Source of the DNA: Bryum argenteum
Taxonomy: Eukaryota > Streptophyta > Bryopsida > Bryales > Bryaceae
Direction: 5' to 3'
Assembly: GCA_037043015.1 (NCBI GenBank)
Contig: CM073329.1
Span: 11,052,648-11,116,647, forward strand
DNA: 64,000 nucleotides
In this document: in pieces, positions 44,514 through 55,573 of the stretch
How the letters are laid out: each line of letters starts with the position of its first letter
Numbering within the stretch: the first letter of the stretch is position 1
Made by a program: the position numbers and the translations under genes
The notes under the pieces: model-generated
Database searches by the model: none
Told to the model about the DNA's origin: nothing
What the model saw: the letters and a program-made list of their open reading frames with translations, nothing else

Positions 44514-47500
44514 ATGGAGTGCTTGTTCGGATTCGTAGGAAATGGCTTTGTAATTGTGACTGCAGACACGGGCGCCAATCAGAGTATTGTGGTGCAGAAG
44601 ACAACCGAGGACAAGATTACTTGCTTGGATTCGCACAAGCTTCTTGGTTGCATCGGTGAGAGTGGCGATCGGTACGAAACATAATTAGGGTTTCATCCTG
44701 TCCACTTTGTTTCCCACCTTTGCTGTACAGTCCACCCTCTCTAAATGTTAAAATTCTTACAACATCTATAGTGAGTTAATATTGTAACAATTATGAAGAG
44801 AGTTTTTCGAATGCTTAACCCTTAATTGACATCACTGTTTTGAGAAAAATGTGACCTCACTGTCCTTTGACCATATTTTAGCATAAATAATTAAATAGAT
44901 TCGAAAATTGGAAACGGTGAGTGTCGAGCTGACTTGATTCTGTAAATAATTTTTTAAAAAAAACGCCCACATCGGGTAAAATCTTGAAATTTGCCACCGT
45001 TGAGAGTATGGAAGTTTTTGTTGAGATTCGAGGACCAATTTGGTCCCCTGTGTCAATAAAGGGTTAACAAATATAAATTCATTACAACTATTGAGGGAGA
45101 GGTTTGCAGAATAGATTAGCTTCAAACCACATTTTGAGTCCTGAAAGACAGTCCTCTCACGATTGGTTGGTGTTTGGAACACAATTTGTTGTTCTTGGAT
45201 TGATAGTAGGGAGAAACTAGAAAACCATTACATTTTGTCAAGAAATCTTCTTCCTTACCTACATAAACTTTCTTAAATATTACTCCCTTTGTCCCATTGT
45301 CCCATTTTAACTGTCGAGTAGGTTCTCTCAATTCTACCTTCAGAGATAGATTGGAGAGAACATGTTGGACAGAGGGAGTACACCATATCTTAGTGTACCC
45401 ATGAGAGAAAGAGAACCGTAGGCTCTAGTTGAAGTTAGTGTCCCTTCAACCTACTTCGGGTGATAGCATAAGAATAGCTAACCATTTTTCGCAATTGGTG
45501 TATAGGATCACTACCCCTCGGAGGGCGGACACTATAAAACCAAAACTAGAAACCAATATACTATACACCAATTGCGAAAAATATGAAGTTGGTGTGTTAG
45601 TTTTGTTAGTCGACACCGATCGTGCTTATGTACCTAATACTTGTAAGCAAATCTTCTAAATTGGGGTCGAGTGGTGCTCCAATTCGCACTTGGATTTAGG
45701 GTTTTAGGATTGGATGAGGTTGGTAATAAGTGGGGAGCTTGCAGGGTGCAGTTTTCGAACTTCATACAGAAGAACTTGAATTTGTACAACTTTAAGAATG
45801 GCATTCCCTTGACAACGTTGGCTGCTGCCAGCTTCACCCGCTGCGAGCTCGCCACAGCTCTCAGAAAGGTAATGGTACCATTCTGGCACATTTAGAGTCC
45901 ATGATATACGACCCATGCATAATGTTAACCCTTCAACGCCCATGCATAATGTTAACCCTTAAACGCCCATGCATAATGTTAACCCTTAAACGCCCATGGG
46001 TTCTGAAATGGGCAGCCCAAAATTGGATCACAACATCTTCTGGACTTAAGTATTATGAATAGTGCAGTTTTTGAACTCGGGTATCATGAATGAACCAATC
46101 AATGATGAGCTTGCAACCTCCTACAAGGTTGTGTACAATCCCAACCTACCTACCACAATCCTTTTACTCATACAAATTGTGATTTGAATTCTAAAATTTC
46201 ACTTTTTGAATGCATCATAAGAAGGTGACCACTTTGACATGAGAATGCTAAGCACAGCGAAAGCTACAAAGCAGAGCAGATTCTGTTGGAATGCTCGTGT
46301 ACAAAGTCTGGGTATCACAGTTTTAGGGGTAATCAATTGCAACAAAACTGATTTCAGAGGATAAACTGATTCTTGAGATTTTTGAGATCTCCTGAATGAG
46401 CTCTTCATGTGGACTCCTGCAAAGAATCATGTGTGGGCATGCTTTCTTTGCGTGGAAACACATGCTTGGGGTGGGTTTAGTGTTGGAGGGGGACGTACTA
46501 TATTTACATCTTTCAGATTTTGTATAGTGGGTGAGACCTTATGTAAAGGGAGAGGCCTCGGCAGGAGGGTCCGACCGTCACAAGAGACCCGTCTACCGAG
46601 GCCTCTCCCGGCGTAAGGCCCATGATGCGCGGGCACGGGCAGCTAATTCCCTGTGAGATATCCTCACCCGGGAATTCCCGCGGGAGGTCACCTCCCAAAA
46701 ATAAATTCCAGTTGGTAGGGCCTATTGCAGAGGGAGGAACCGTCCAAGTGAATGGCGTCAAAGCATCAACGGGCTTTACGTATGGGGGGTTTGACTGCTA
46801 CTTAAATTTCTTTACAATAATCTACCCTAGAGTTCATGATGTCGATTTCAGATTGTTATATCAATCTCCTCCTATTCTAATTTTACATACTATTAAAAAC
46901 AAGTGTAAAAGGATTTGAATGCACCAAAGTGCATGTGGTTTGAAAATTGTATGTAATATTTACTAAAAGTTTAAAACTTAAAACTTATGAAAAGTTCAAT
47001 ATTTTTGGGTTATTCAGATATGATAACTAACTATATATATATATATAACTATATATATATATATATATTAAATAACTTATTTCTAATAGGGTTAGAAACT
47101 GGATTAGGTAGTCACATGTGTTTACCTTAGTTGATATTGCTTCATAACAAACTTGAAAAAAATTATTACCTTAAAGAAGTGTACATTAACGTCTGCACAT
47201 ATATTAAATATAAAACTATACCAAATAGAAAGGACCAAATGTTTGATTTTGTGGATTGCACATGTAGGCCTCTTACCAAGTGAATATAATGTTGGCTAAC
47301 AAAAAGGACTAAATGTTTGCTATCGTGGGTTGCACATGCAGGCGCCTTACCAAGTGAATATAATGTTGGCTGGTTATGACAAACACACCGGCCCAACTCT
47401 TTATTACTTGGACTATGTTGCTACTTTGCAAAAGCTAGACAAAGGAGCCCTAGGTTTTGGTGAGTTGTAATAGTCATAAATATCAAATAAAAACTTAATT

Positions 47501-48774
47501 ATATGATGTTATATATGAGTTAGTAAATATAGAGTATTTTTATTCACAATTTTATGATTCTAAAAACTAAATGGTCATCAAGCGTGGGGCGTAGATGTGA
47601 GTCTTTGAAATAATTCCATGTTGAAATATCTTTGACCATTATTTTTTCCCATTGCTTATTATATATTGATAACAATGACAATTTACGTCCTAACATGTGA
47701 TGGAAGGTAGTGTTTGATTTATTAGACAAATTTATGAAATCGGGATATTTTAATAAAAAGGGGCATTCTAAATTTCAAGGTATTTTGAAGGGTTGTTCAC
47801 TTTTGAGAGAATTGTCAATTTGTGATTGGCTCATACATTCTCCATACAAGAAAGTAAACAAAAATGTAAGTTGTGTTATTTTGTAACTCGCAATATAATG
47901 TGACACTCCGAAAGACATTGTTTGTGTATGAATGCATGACTGAACAAAGATTGTGAGAAGTTTCAGATGTAATAAAATTTCCCTTATGTTCACTCTTATG
48001 CTCCAAAGAAGAGTGCGAGACTATGCATTATTTTCCCTTATGTCTATTGGTCTCCCTTTTTCTATACTTTAATCAACTTTTAGATATTTGACAACACTTG
48101 TGATTTATTACAAAATTTCTTCACTAGAATGTTGTTGAAGTATTAGGAAGATATAACAAGGAATTGAATTGCCATTGGTTACAAAGGCACTTGACACAAC
48201 AATAATGCATAGCTCAAGCACTACACATTCATATCCATTCTGATATCAACTCTTGCAAGATGTGATATATAGATACATATTCGTAAAGTAGTGTAATAAG
48301 TATTGTCTACTAAAAAATTGTGTTAGAGAAGAACAAGAGGTTGAACCAAGAATTCAAGCTTGTCAGATTCCATGTAAAGAAATAGTATGATTATAGATCA
48401 ATCTAAAGTACATGATAAGGTCCAAAGTTTTAACAATAAACAAGTCTCAACTTCCATAAATATAAAGTGTATCTTCTAATTTATCAAGTAATATACATTG
48501 ATTGGTGTTTGTAGGGTCATATTTCATTTTGTCCCTACTAGACAAGTATTATGACAAGAACATGAATGTAGACCAAGCACTCCAATTGGTAGACAAGTGT
48601 ATTTGGGAAATAGGAACAAGAATGATAGCGTCTCCATCAAGCTATTTAATCAAGATAGTTGATAAAGATGGTGCTAGACTCTTAGAGCGACGCACTCGAC
48701 CTGGTCCGGACCAAGCAAGTGCTATGGAGGGAACACATGTAGCTCCGCGAAGCTCCCTTCAAATACCTCTATGA
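44514..48774 (+). CDS. PBD: 20S proteasome beta-4 subunit (beta type-2, PBD)
   Basis: Structural beta subunit of the 20S core in nucleus and cytosol; beta-4 has no catalytic Thr. Four exons with consensus borders: 44514-44671, 45745-45868, 47342-47459 and 48515-48774, all in phase, giving 219 residues (family about 200). Sequence landmarks: MECLFGFVGNGFVIVTADTG, DKITCLDSHKLLGCIGESGD, FSNFIQKNLNLYNFKNGIPL, RCELATALRKAPYQVNIML, AGYDKHTGPTLYYLDYVATL, KLDKGALGFGSYF, ALQLVDKCIWEIGTRM and YLIKIVDKDGAR. The start is the family N-terminus MEC. The C-terminal tail after KDGAR (about 30 residues, RRTRPGPDQASAMEGTH and onward) is longer than, and unlike, the usual one. Introns 1 and 2 hold several MITEs. 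A partial duplicate of the exon 3 start lies just before exon 3. Confidence 0.97.
44819..45063 (+). mobile_element. TTAA-flanked MITE in PBD intron 1
   Basis: 245 bp, TTAA at 44815-44818 and 45064-45067. Ends cccttaattgacatc and gtgtcaataaaggg are inverted repeats. The interior is distinct from families K, G and I, a separate subfamily. Confidence 0.87.
45283..45378. mobile_element. Stowaway-type MITE, copy 2, in PBD intron 1
   Basis: 96 bp, ends ctccctttgtcccattg and ggacagagggag, flanked by TA. Same internal hairpin as 34262-34363. Confidence 0.92.
45487..45593. repeat. Inverted repeat in PBD intron 1
   Basis: tttttcgcaattggtgtata pairs with tatacaccaattgcgaaaaa across a loop of about 70 bases. 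Loop words (ctacccctcggagggcggac, aaaactagaaaccaata) resemble the SINE-like body. Confidence 0.8.
45912..46334 (-). mobile_element. TTAA-superfamily MITE family K, copy 7, in PBD intron 2, with triplicated end
   Basis: Collinear with copies 3 and 4 on the minus strand. The left terminus is preceded by three 27-bp tandem units (45912, 45939, 45966), each carrying ttaacccttaaacgccc (the first with one change). The right end near 46334 is decayed (ttttaggggtaatc). Confidence 0.82.
46536..46622. repeat. GC-rich inverted repeat in PBD intron 2
   Basis: ccttatgtaaagggagagg + cctcgg pairs with ccgagg + cctctcccggcgtaagg, about 26 bp per arm. It may be the left end of a small unrecognised element extending right to the bracket of ccgcgggaggtcacctcc. 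Confidence 0.65.
47231..47378 (+). repeat. 74-bp tandem duplication spanning the exon 3 acceptor of PBD
   Basis: aggaccaaatgtttg...gttggct (47231-47297) is repeated at 47305-47371 with few changes. The second copy holds the true acceptor gcatgcag and the first 30 bases of exon 3. The first copy holds a decoy acceptor (acatgtag) and the same coding start (ctcttaccaagtgaatataa), followed by a stop-containing frame. Confidence 0.9.
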
Positions 48775-48889
48775 TTTACACGACCATATGATTAGACCTA
48801 ATGAAGTTTAGCTTGTTGTAACATTTGAATACCTTCAATTTATTGTTCTAAGTTCTACATATTATAATCTTGAAGATTTTCGCTATCAA
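48775..48889 (+). other. Probable PBD 3' UTR
   Basis: Immediate downstream flank; no separate feature. No clear AATAAA seen in the first 100 bases. Confidence 0.35.
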
Positions 48890-49440
48890 ACATGAGGCAT
48901 ATTTTACTATTACAAGTCAATCATGTGAAATCCCATTTATTTTGTCATGAAACTCATTTATGTATGATCTAAAGATCAAATTCACGAACTTTGTAGTTGG
49001 GAGAATTTTGATTGAATAATCTTGGTAGTGCATTTGCAATATGTTTCTACGATAAATAAATAAATGAAGAAACATGATTTTATGAAGGGGTATCTCCTTC
49101 ATCCACAGTTGTATTTCAATTTTGTATATTGGAATGGATTCCAATTTGGATCTAGTTTTTGTGGCACGAGTCTTCAATCCATCCAAGATGTGAGGTATAC
49201 ATGGTATCCATTTTAGTGCAAGGGGTAGATTTGGACTCTTCATCCTTTGTAAGTTTTTAGGAGTTTTTGCCATTGCAAGGCCATAATTTACGCAAAGACA
49301 TATTTTCCCATGGTATTTTTTTGTGTTCAAGGGTGTTACTGAGATGAAGGTGTACAAATTTCTAATTGGTATTGGAATTATTGGAATCCAATCCAAATTT
49401 ACAAAATTGAAATTCAATACCAAATTGGAATCCAATCTAT
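48890..49440 (-). mobile_element. TTAA-superfamily family I, fragment
   Basis: Shares with 3732-4744 the blocks ggatggattccaatt-ggatctag, ttttgccattgcaagg and attttactattacaagtc-like sequence. Termini not found. The 172-codon minus frame here runs through repeat sequence and is not a gene. Confidence 0.6.
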
Positions 49441-51552
49441 TGTGTTTTTGGCTAAATTAGGCTGGGAAGTTTAGAGGTTAAGTGCAAATGCTTTTCCTAC
49501 CGTTCACTTTTTAAAATAAGGTTTTCTTCAAACAATATGGAATAAGGTTTTCTTTAAATGTTCTACTCATTTTGGAAGCTTGATATTGTTCTAAACCTAC
49601 TTGGGCTTAGAATATTTGATAAAGTTTTTGGATATGTCATTCTTGGCCAAAACATATTGTAGCATACACCCAATCAACAAGTTTCTGTGAATAAAAAGTA
49701 GTCCATGAATTTTGGGTTTCCATGCAAACTCCTTGTTGTTGACAATACACTTTGTAATTAGGGCAATAATGAAAAATACTTTGTCCCTAATTTGAACATT
49801 ATGATTACGCAAATGGAGTACAAAATTCATTCAAGATTCGACACGCTACTTGTGATAGTAATTATGTGATAGTAATTAGGTACAAGGTCTCACAATTGAA
49901 AGTACAAATTAAGAAAGAGTAAATACTTAGTAAGTCAGTCGGTTCAAGGGTGTATATTTTGGTCAGAAGATGAAGGGAGGGAGGAGTGGCTCTCATGCAG
50001 GGGCGTTGCTTTGGCGTTTCTGCCTCCAATCAAATCAATCCATTCTATTAAGTGTTTCTCTATTTGAAGCCCTTGATGGTGATGCATGGTTGTCATTAGA
50101 GCTTCAACACCCAATTCGGTTTGATAACTCCTTAGCCGGCTTTGCTCATTGATCTCTATGTTTTAGAATCCTTGGTTTTAGTCTTTTCTCCTCTTTGGGA
50201 GAGCGAATAGGTGTTTGGAGTTTGTTCTTAGTAGTTTCTGAGCGTTTTCGTTGAGTTTGTGTTTTCAAGGCTGTCCTTTTGTTACGGAGACTGGGAATCA
50301 GCTAGGTCTTCACTCTTAGGTTAAAGACTTGAGCTTGTTGTTCTTGCAAGACAAGAGTTTGGCAGGGATGACAAAGCGTAAGCGCACGATGGTTTATTCA
50401 CTACCCATACATGATCGAGCATTCTAAGACTAAGATGTTCACCAAAGCTAAATGGAGCATGGTCAACTAGACTCTAAGGAGAACCCCAATTGTCAATCAC
50501 TTCTTGATAACTTGTTCCGTTACCTCGTAATTATTGAAGAATATCTTTGTGGTTCAAGAGATTCTCATTGCATGCTTGAAGTCTCCTACCAACCATTGCT
50601 AAGCTACACCAAAGAAGCTCCAAAGTTTGCACCGATTTATGATGAGCACCATGGGCTCATGAGCTTCCAATTCATTGATTCAGCGATGCTATTTACCGAT
50701 CCAACCTCACGGGCTGCTTTTTCATCAACTTTTGTTTTTAATTTTAAAAGGACTTTCACCCACATTGTGGATCTATTAATAATGTGGCTCCTCCAATTTA
50801 AACTCATGGGCTTCAACTTTAGTAGAAAAGAGCCTCATATGGGCGGTAGTCTCATACGAAGGGGGTTTGACTTCTTAGTGTTTGTCGTGGTATTTTAGAG
50901 GACTAGAAGGTGGTAGCTCTCTCACTGCCATGGTAATGTTGATTCACTTCTTCTTGCCCATGGCACATTTGGTATGGTTCACTTGTCTCTTAACTGTGAC
51001 AGGGATTTACCGTCCGATTTATATTTTCGGTATAATTGGACTTTTTGAATCTAAAATCAAATCAAAATTTCAGAGATTAATGTCAAACATTCTTGCTTTT
51101 GGAAACATATTGAAAAATAAAAGGGCTTTATATGGGTTTGTAAGTTTGAGGCAATTTCTGTTTTTCCCAATGATTCCTCAAATCAAATCTTATGAAAAAC
51201 CAAAATTAAACTAATAATTTACAAGAATCTTGGAAGCTCAATGTTCAAGAATTTAAAGACTGCTCTTGTAAATATTGTAAAGCTTCAATTTTTAGATTAC
51301 TTTACGATGTAAGTTGGTACTTGGTTTAATAAAGTTACAAAATTAATATAATCAAAACAACAAATTTTTTGTGATCTAGTTGGGCTTGGAAACTAAAATT
51401 TGAGTTTATATAATTTGAGTTTGCAGATCTTACCACATACACCTTGCATGTAATACCACTCTCATATCTAACGACAGCCTGAATTACAAAATTTGGACAC
51501 TTCATCGATCTAAGCTTCCTAAAACAATAAAATTCAAATGTGGCTTTCAAGG
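49441..51552. other. AT-rich intergenic, no gene recognised
   Basis: The longest frame, 50452-50898 (148 codons), has a usable start but no domain I can name, and is followed by a partly overlapping frame to 51214. It could be part of an unrecognised gene or a decayed retroelement. Evidence is insufficient to call it. Confidence 0.45.
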
Positions 51553-51560
51553 ATTTAAAG
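51553..51560. repeat. Left 8-bp target site duplication of the hAT-like element
   Basis: atttaaag, identical to 58683-58690. Confidence 0.93.
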
Positions 51561-51918
51561 CAGGGTTGTCAAATCGGTCGACATTCGGGGTAAACCTAGT
51601 CCGCGGACGTAGTCCGGACTATGTCGACCGGGACCATAGTCCGGACCATGGTCCGGGGGTAAATGGGAGTTACCCGGTCCTGGTAACTTTGGGGCCGTTG
51701 GATCATCCACCTGGCCACATCTCGGCCGTCAAAATTTGATCCCGGTCTGGGCGACCGGCCTCCCGGTCGCTCCGTCGGATCGGACGACGGCCGACGAGTA
51801 GTAGATCATGGCCGTCGGATCAATTCCGTGCGCTGCGGGCCGTTGGATCGGGCCGTCGTCCGCATGCCCGACGGCCGTCGGATTTCGGGCGCGCCGGCCG
51901 ATCGGGGTCGGGCGGCCG

Positions 51919-52075
51919 TTGCCATGGCGGTCGGGGGTCGGGTGGCCGTCGCCGAAGTGGCGGTCGGGGGTCGGGTGGCCGTCGCCATGGCGGTCCGGGA
52001 GTCGGGCTGGCCGTCGCCATGGCGGTCCGGGAGTCGGGCTGGCCGTCGCCGTGGCGGTCGGGGTCGGACGGGCGG
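51919..52075. repeat. GC-rich tandem array, left subterminal
   Basis: About five units of 30-33 bp of the form gccatggcggtcsgggagtc + gggctggccgtc. Open frames here on both strands are compositional artefacts. Confidence 0.85.
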
Positions 52076-52739
52076 TCGGCAAGGCCGTCGGATCGGTCGT
52101 AGTCGATCCGACCGCATGCGATGGCTCTTTAAACTTCAAATGCCCATAACTTCGTCAAACATTATCTGAATTACTTATTTAAGATGTTTTTTGACATCTG
52201 CAAAACATGTAGATGCCAAAAAACATCTTAAATGCACAATTTGGATTAGTTTTGACAAAGTTATAGGCCTTCAAAGGCCGTTCAACCTTCAAAGGCCTAT
52301 AACTTTGTCAAAACGTATCCAAATTGGACGTTTAAGATGTTTTTTGGCATGTACATGTTCTGTAGATGTCAAAAAACATCTTAAATGTTCGATTCGGATA
52401 AGTTTTGACTAAGTTAGGGGCATTTCAAGTTTCTGCAGGCAGTCACATCGGCCGCCGACCGATTTGCCGACCGATCCAACGACCGCCGACCGATCCTACG
52501 GCCCACACCCGGTCGGCCTCTAGCACTCCCCTCTCTCCCTCTCCCCTCTCTCACTCACAAGCCCTTCCTCTCCTCTTCTTCCTCTCCTTCAACGCATTTA
52601 TGAACTTTCTATTTTGGGGATCAGACATTAAATTCTTTGCCTAATTCAAGGCATGGACCCACGTGCCATATTCTTTGAGGAATGTTAAGAAGATTTCATT
52701 GTAATCTATGAGAATGTTTTATTTGAATAATCATATGGC
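52013..52739 (+). repeat. Arm 1 of internal 0.74-kb inverted repeat
   Basis: Inverted copy at 54822-55573. Includes the palindromic core (52131-52444), a gtcgg-rich block, a (ctctccc)n stretch and an AT-rich end. Mostly the same with several small indels; the spacer is about 2.1 kb. Confidence 0.88.
52131..52444. repeat. Palindromic core, copy 1
   Basis: Nested palindrome: outer cataacttcgtcaaac with complement; inner two hairpins around taagatgttttttgacatct and agatgccaaaaaacatctta; centre tataggccttcaaaggccg with its complement. Copies at 55146-55458 (inverted) and 57929-58242. Confidence 0.9.
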
Positions 52740-52979
52740 CTTGGAGATATATGAAAGGTTGAAATTTGGCATGTGACCTTAAGATCCTACGGTTGAGTCT
52801 TCTATATAATGCTTGAATTGAGGCTTTTTAGGCCTCAAGTAGAAGAATATTATTGTGGAGAATATAGGCAATTTTGCATCAAGGATCTTTAGGAATTAAA
52901 GTCTCTCTATTTGAACTAAGACATAAACTAGACTCAAGCCACTTTTGCTAATTTCTCAATAATTCACATACTCTAATAA

Positions 52980-53239
52980 CCCCTAAAGATCCAAGAAAGC
53001 CGAAATGGCTTTTTGGGATTTCCATGAGGGAAAAATTCAGCCAACTTTGACCATTATAATCTCAAAATTGGAGAAATATCAATGGTTCAAATTCGACATT
53101 CGAGTAAAGGGTCAAGTTAACTTCAAGATCCTACGGTTGGATCTTCTTATTAATCCTTAGATTGAGTTTCTTTGGGCCTGAACTAGAAGAAGGTTCTTCT
53201 TGATAATTTAGACAATTTTGTATCAAGGATCTTTAGGGG
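52980..53239 (+). mobile_element. TTAA-superfamily MITE family H, copy 1, with ATAA flanks
   Basis: Ends cccctaaagatccaag and ggatctttagggg are inverted repeats. The 4-bp flanks are ATAA on both sides (52976-52979, 53240-53243) rather than TTAA. The left 70 bp match the element at 63930. Confidence 0.8.
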
Positions 53240-54821
53240 ATAATGAAGATCAATAAGATGTTACTTACTATTTAACGCATATTATAGTTTTACAATTGTA
53301 AAAAGAAAATATAAAGATCTTTACATTTTGTGTATTTAAAATTACCTTTTCTTTCCTTTTGTCCAAAGAAGGAATTTTAGGAACATGCCTCATATTCAAA
53401 TTCAACCCGGGGGGCATTTAGTATTTGAGTGTAAGTTTTTAAAGTCCTTTGACAAAAATGCTTAATATTATAGGGGTCGAACAAGATGAATAGAAAGTAT
53501 CTAATTGAGGCTAAGAAGAGGCTTCTACAAAGAATATTCTTATTCAATACAAATTTGATCGCCATATCAATCAATTGAAGTTAATATTATCCAATTGCGT
53601 ATTAAAATAACATATGAGTCTACAACTATAGGAACAAGTATACTAATATTCCAATGCTATATATTATAAAACTAGTAGTTTTTTGAAATTTTATTTGGCT
53701 TGGTTAAAATTATTATTATTTATTATCATGGAATAATAGAAAATAGAAACAAATTCTTATTTGCTTTGTATAAGTCATTTAAAAAGTATTCTAATTATAA
53801 TGTGAAGAGAAATCATACTAGAGAAGATAAAAAATTATTATGTACGCAATATAAATAGAAAACCTTACACTTAGATAAAACTCAAGTTTAATCATAATCC
53901 AAGAATGCTAACAAAAATATATTATAAAAAATTATAGGGTACATGATGTCATTAATAAAGTAATGTAGGATTAGAATTTTATATGAAAGAATATTACAAG
54001 GTGCAATATATTGAACGTTTAAAATATAATCCGTAAGTTTATCTTGTCAAATATTTCCAATATACATGTAAATTATGTCAAAATGGAGTTTCTTGTAATA
54101 ACAAGAATTGATAAAATAAAAACTCAAAAATAGATCATTTTATACATAAACAAAAAATAACATAGGCCATAAATGTGGAAAAGAATCATTCTTGTGTGGA
54201 ACTTATGAACATTGACCAAAAACGATAAATGCATAGTCTAAGTTTACACATTGCCACTATGTAACTTGTTATATATATATAGGAAAGTCTTATAGAAATG
54301 TAATCTTTGAATCCTATTAGGCACTCGAAAAACAAATATTAGCATATACTAGTTTATAAACATGTCTATTGAATTTGGGTTATACGAATTTACATTGGAA
54401 GTTTTATTTTATATATCTATTTATTTCACACAATTGTATGAATGCTATTAGCCTTCCAATTTAGTGCATGCTTAAATTTATTCCATACGTTTCATAGAAT
54501 TTACTTCAAGTTGCTAATGAAAGGTGAAGTAACATAATTTTGGAATACTACAATTTTTCTTCACCAATACATGTTCACTCCAACCCTTAAAAAAAGAATG
54601 ACCCATTACGAGGTAGACAAAAGATGGTTAAATTTGTAAAAAAATAAAGACCACATTCTTTTTCATTATCATATGTCAATATGAAGAAATTGCAAATTCT
54701 ATGAAAACATGTGGACATTTTACTCGTTGAGCATGTCGAATGGTTCATGAATAGTGAAAACTAAAATTCATATGAACAAAGTGGACCTATACATAAAAAG
54801 TTATATTTTTCATATCCAAGC
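53240..54821. other. AT-rich interior of the hAT-like element
   Basis: Very AT-rich; no frame above 65 codons and no transposase motif recognised. It is the spacer between the inverted arms. Confidence 0.6.
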
Positions 54822-55573
54822 CCATAAGATTATTCAAATAAAACATTCTCATAGATTACAATAAAATCTTCTTGACATTCCCCAAAGAATATGGCACGTG
54901 GGTCCATGCCTTGAATTAGGCTGAGAATATGATGTCAGGTCCTCGAAATAGAAAGTTCTTAAATACATTGAAGAGGAGGAATACATTGAAGAAGAGGAGA
55001 GGAAGGGCTCGTGAGTGAGAGAGGGGAGAGGGAGAGAGGGGAGAGGGAGAGAGGGGAGTGCTAGAGGCCGACCGGGTGTGGGCCGTAGGATCGGTCGGCG
55101 GTCGTTGGATCGGTCGGCAAATCGGTCGGCGGTCGATCTGACTGCCTGCAGAAACTTGAAATGCCCCTAACTTAGTCAAAACTTATCCGAATCGAACATT
55201 TAAGATGTTTTTTGACATCTACAGAACATGTACATGCCAAAAAACATCTTAAACGTCCAATTTGGATACGTTTTGACAAAGTTATAGGCCTTTGAAGGTT
55301 GAACGGCCTTTGAAGGCCTATAACTTTGTCAAAACTAATCCAAATTGTGCATTTAAGATGTTTTTTGGCATCTACATGTTTTGCAGATGTCAAAAAACAT
55401 CTTAAATACGCAATTCGGGTAATGTTTGACGAAGTTATGGGCATTTGAAGTTTAAAGAGCCACTGCATGCAGTCAGATCGACTACCGACCGATCCGACGG
55501 CCTTGCCGACCGCCGGTCCGACCCCCGACCGCCACGGCGACGGCCAGCCCGACTCCCGGACCGCCATGGCGAC
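54822..55573 (-). repeat. Arm 2 of internal inverted repeat
   Basis: Complement of 52013-52739 with the palindromic core at 55146-55458. The right boundary at the gtcgccatgg unit is sharp against AT-rich sequence. Confidence 0.88.

Noticed and set aside
48917-49435. 172-codon minus-strand frame
   Set aside because: Runs through a family I element fragment; similar short frames occur in other copies at the same place, so it is repeat-borne.
50452-50898. 148-codon open frame
   Set aside because: No recognisable family or splice pattern in AT-rich repeat-like DNA; kept as undetermined.
51729-52169. Several long overlapping Pro/Arg/Gly-rich frames on both strands
   Set aside because: GC-rich tandem gtcgg units lack stops in every frame; low-complexity artefact, not a protein.
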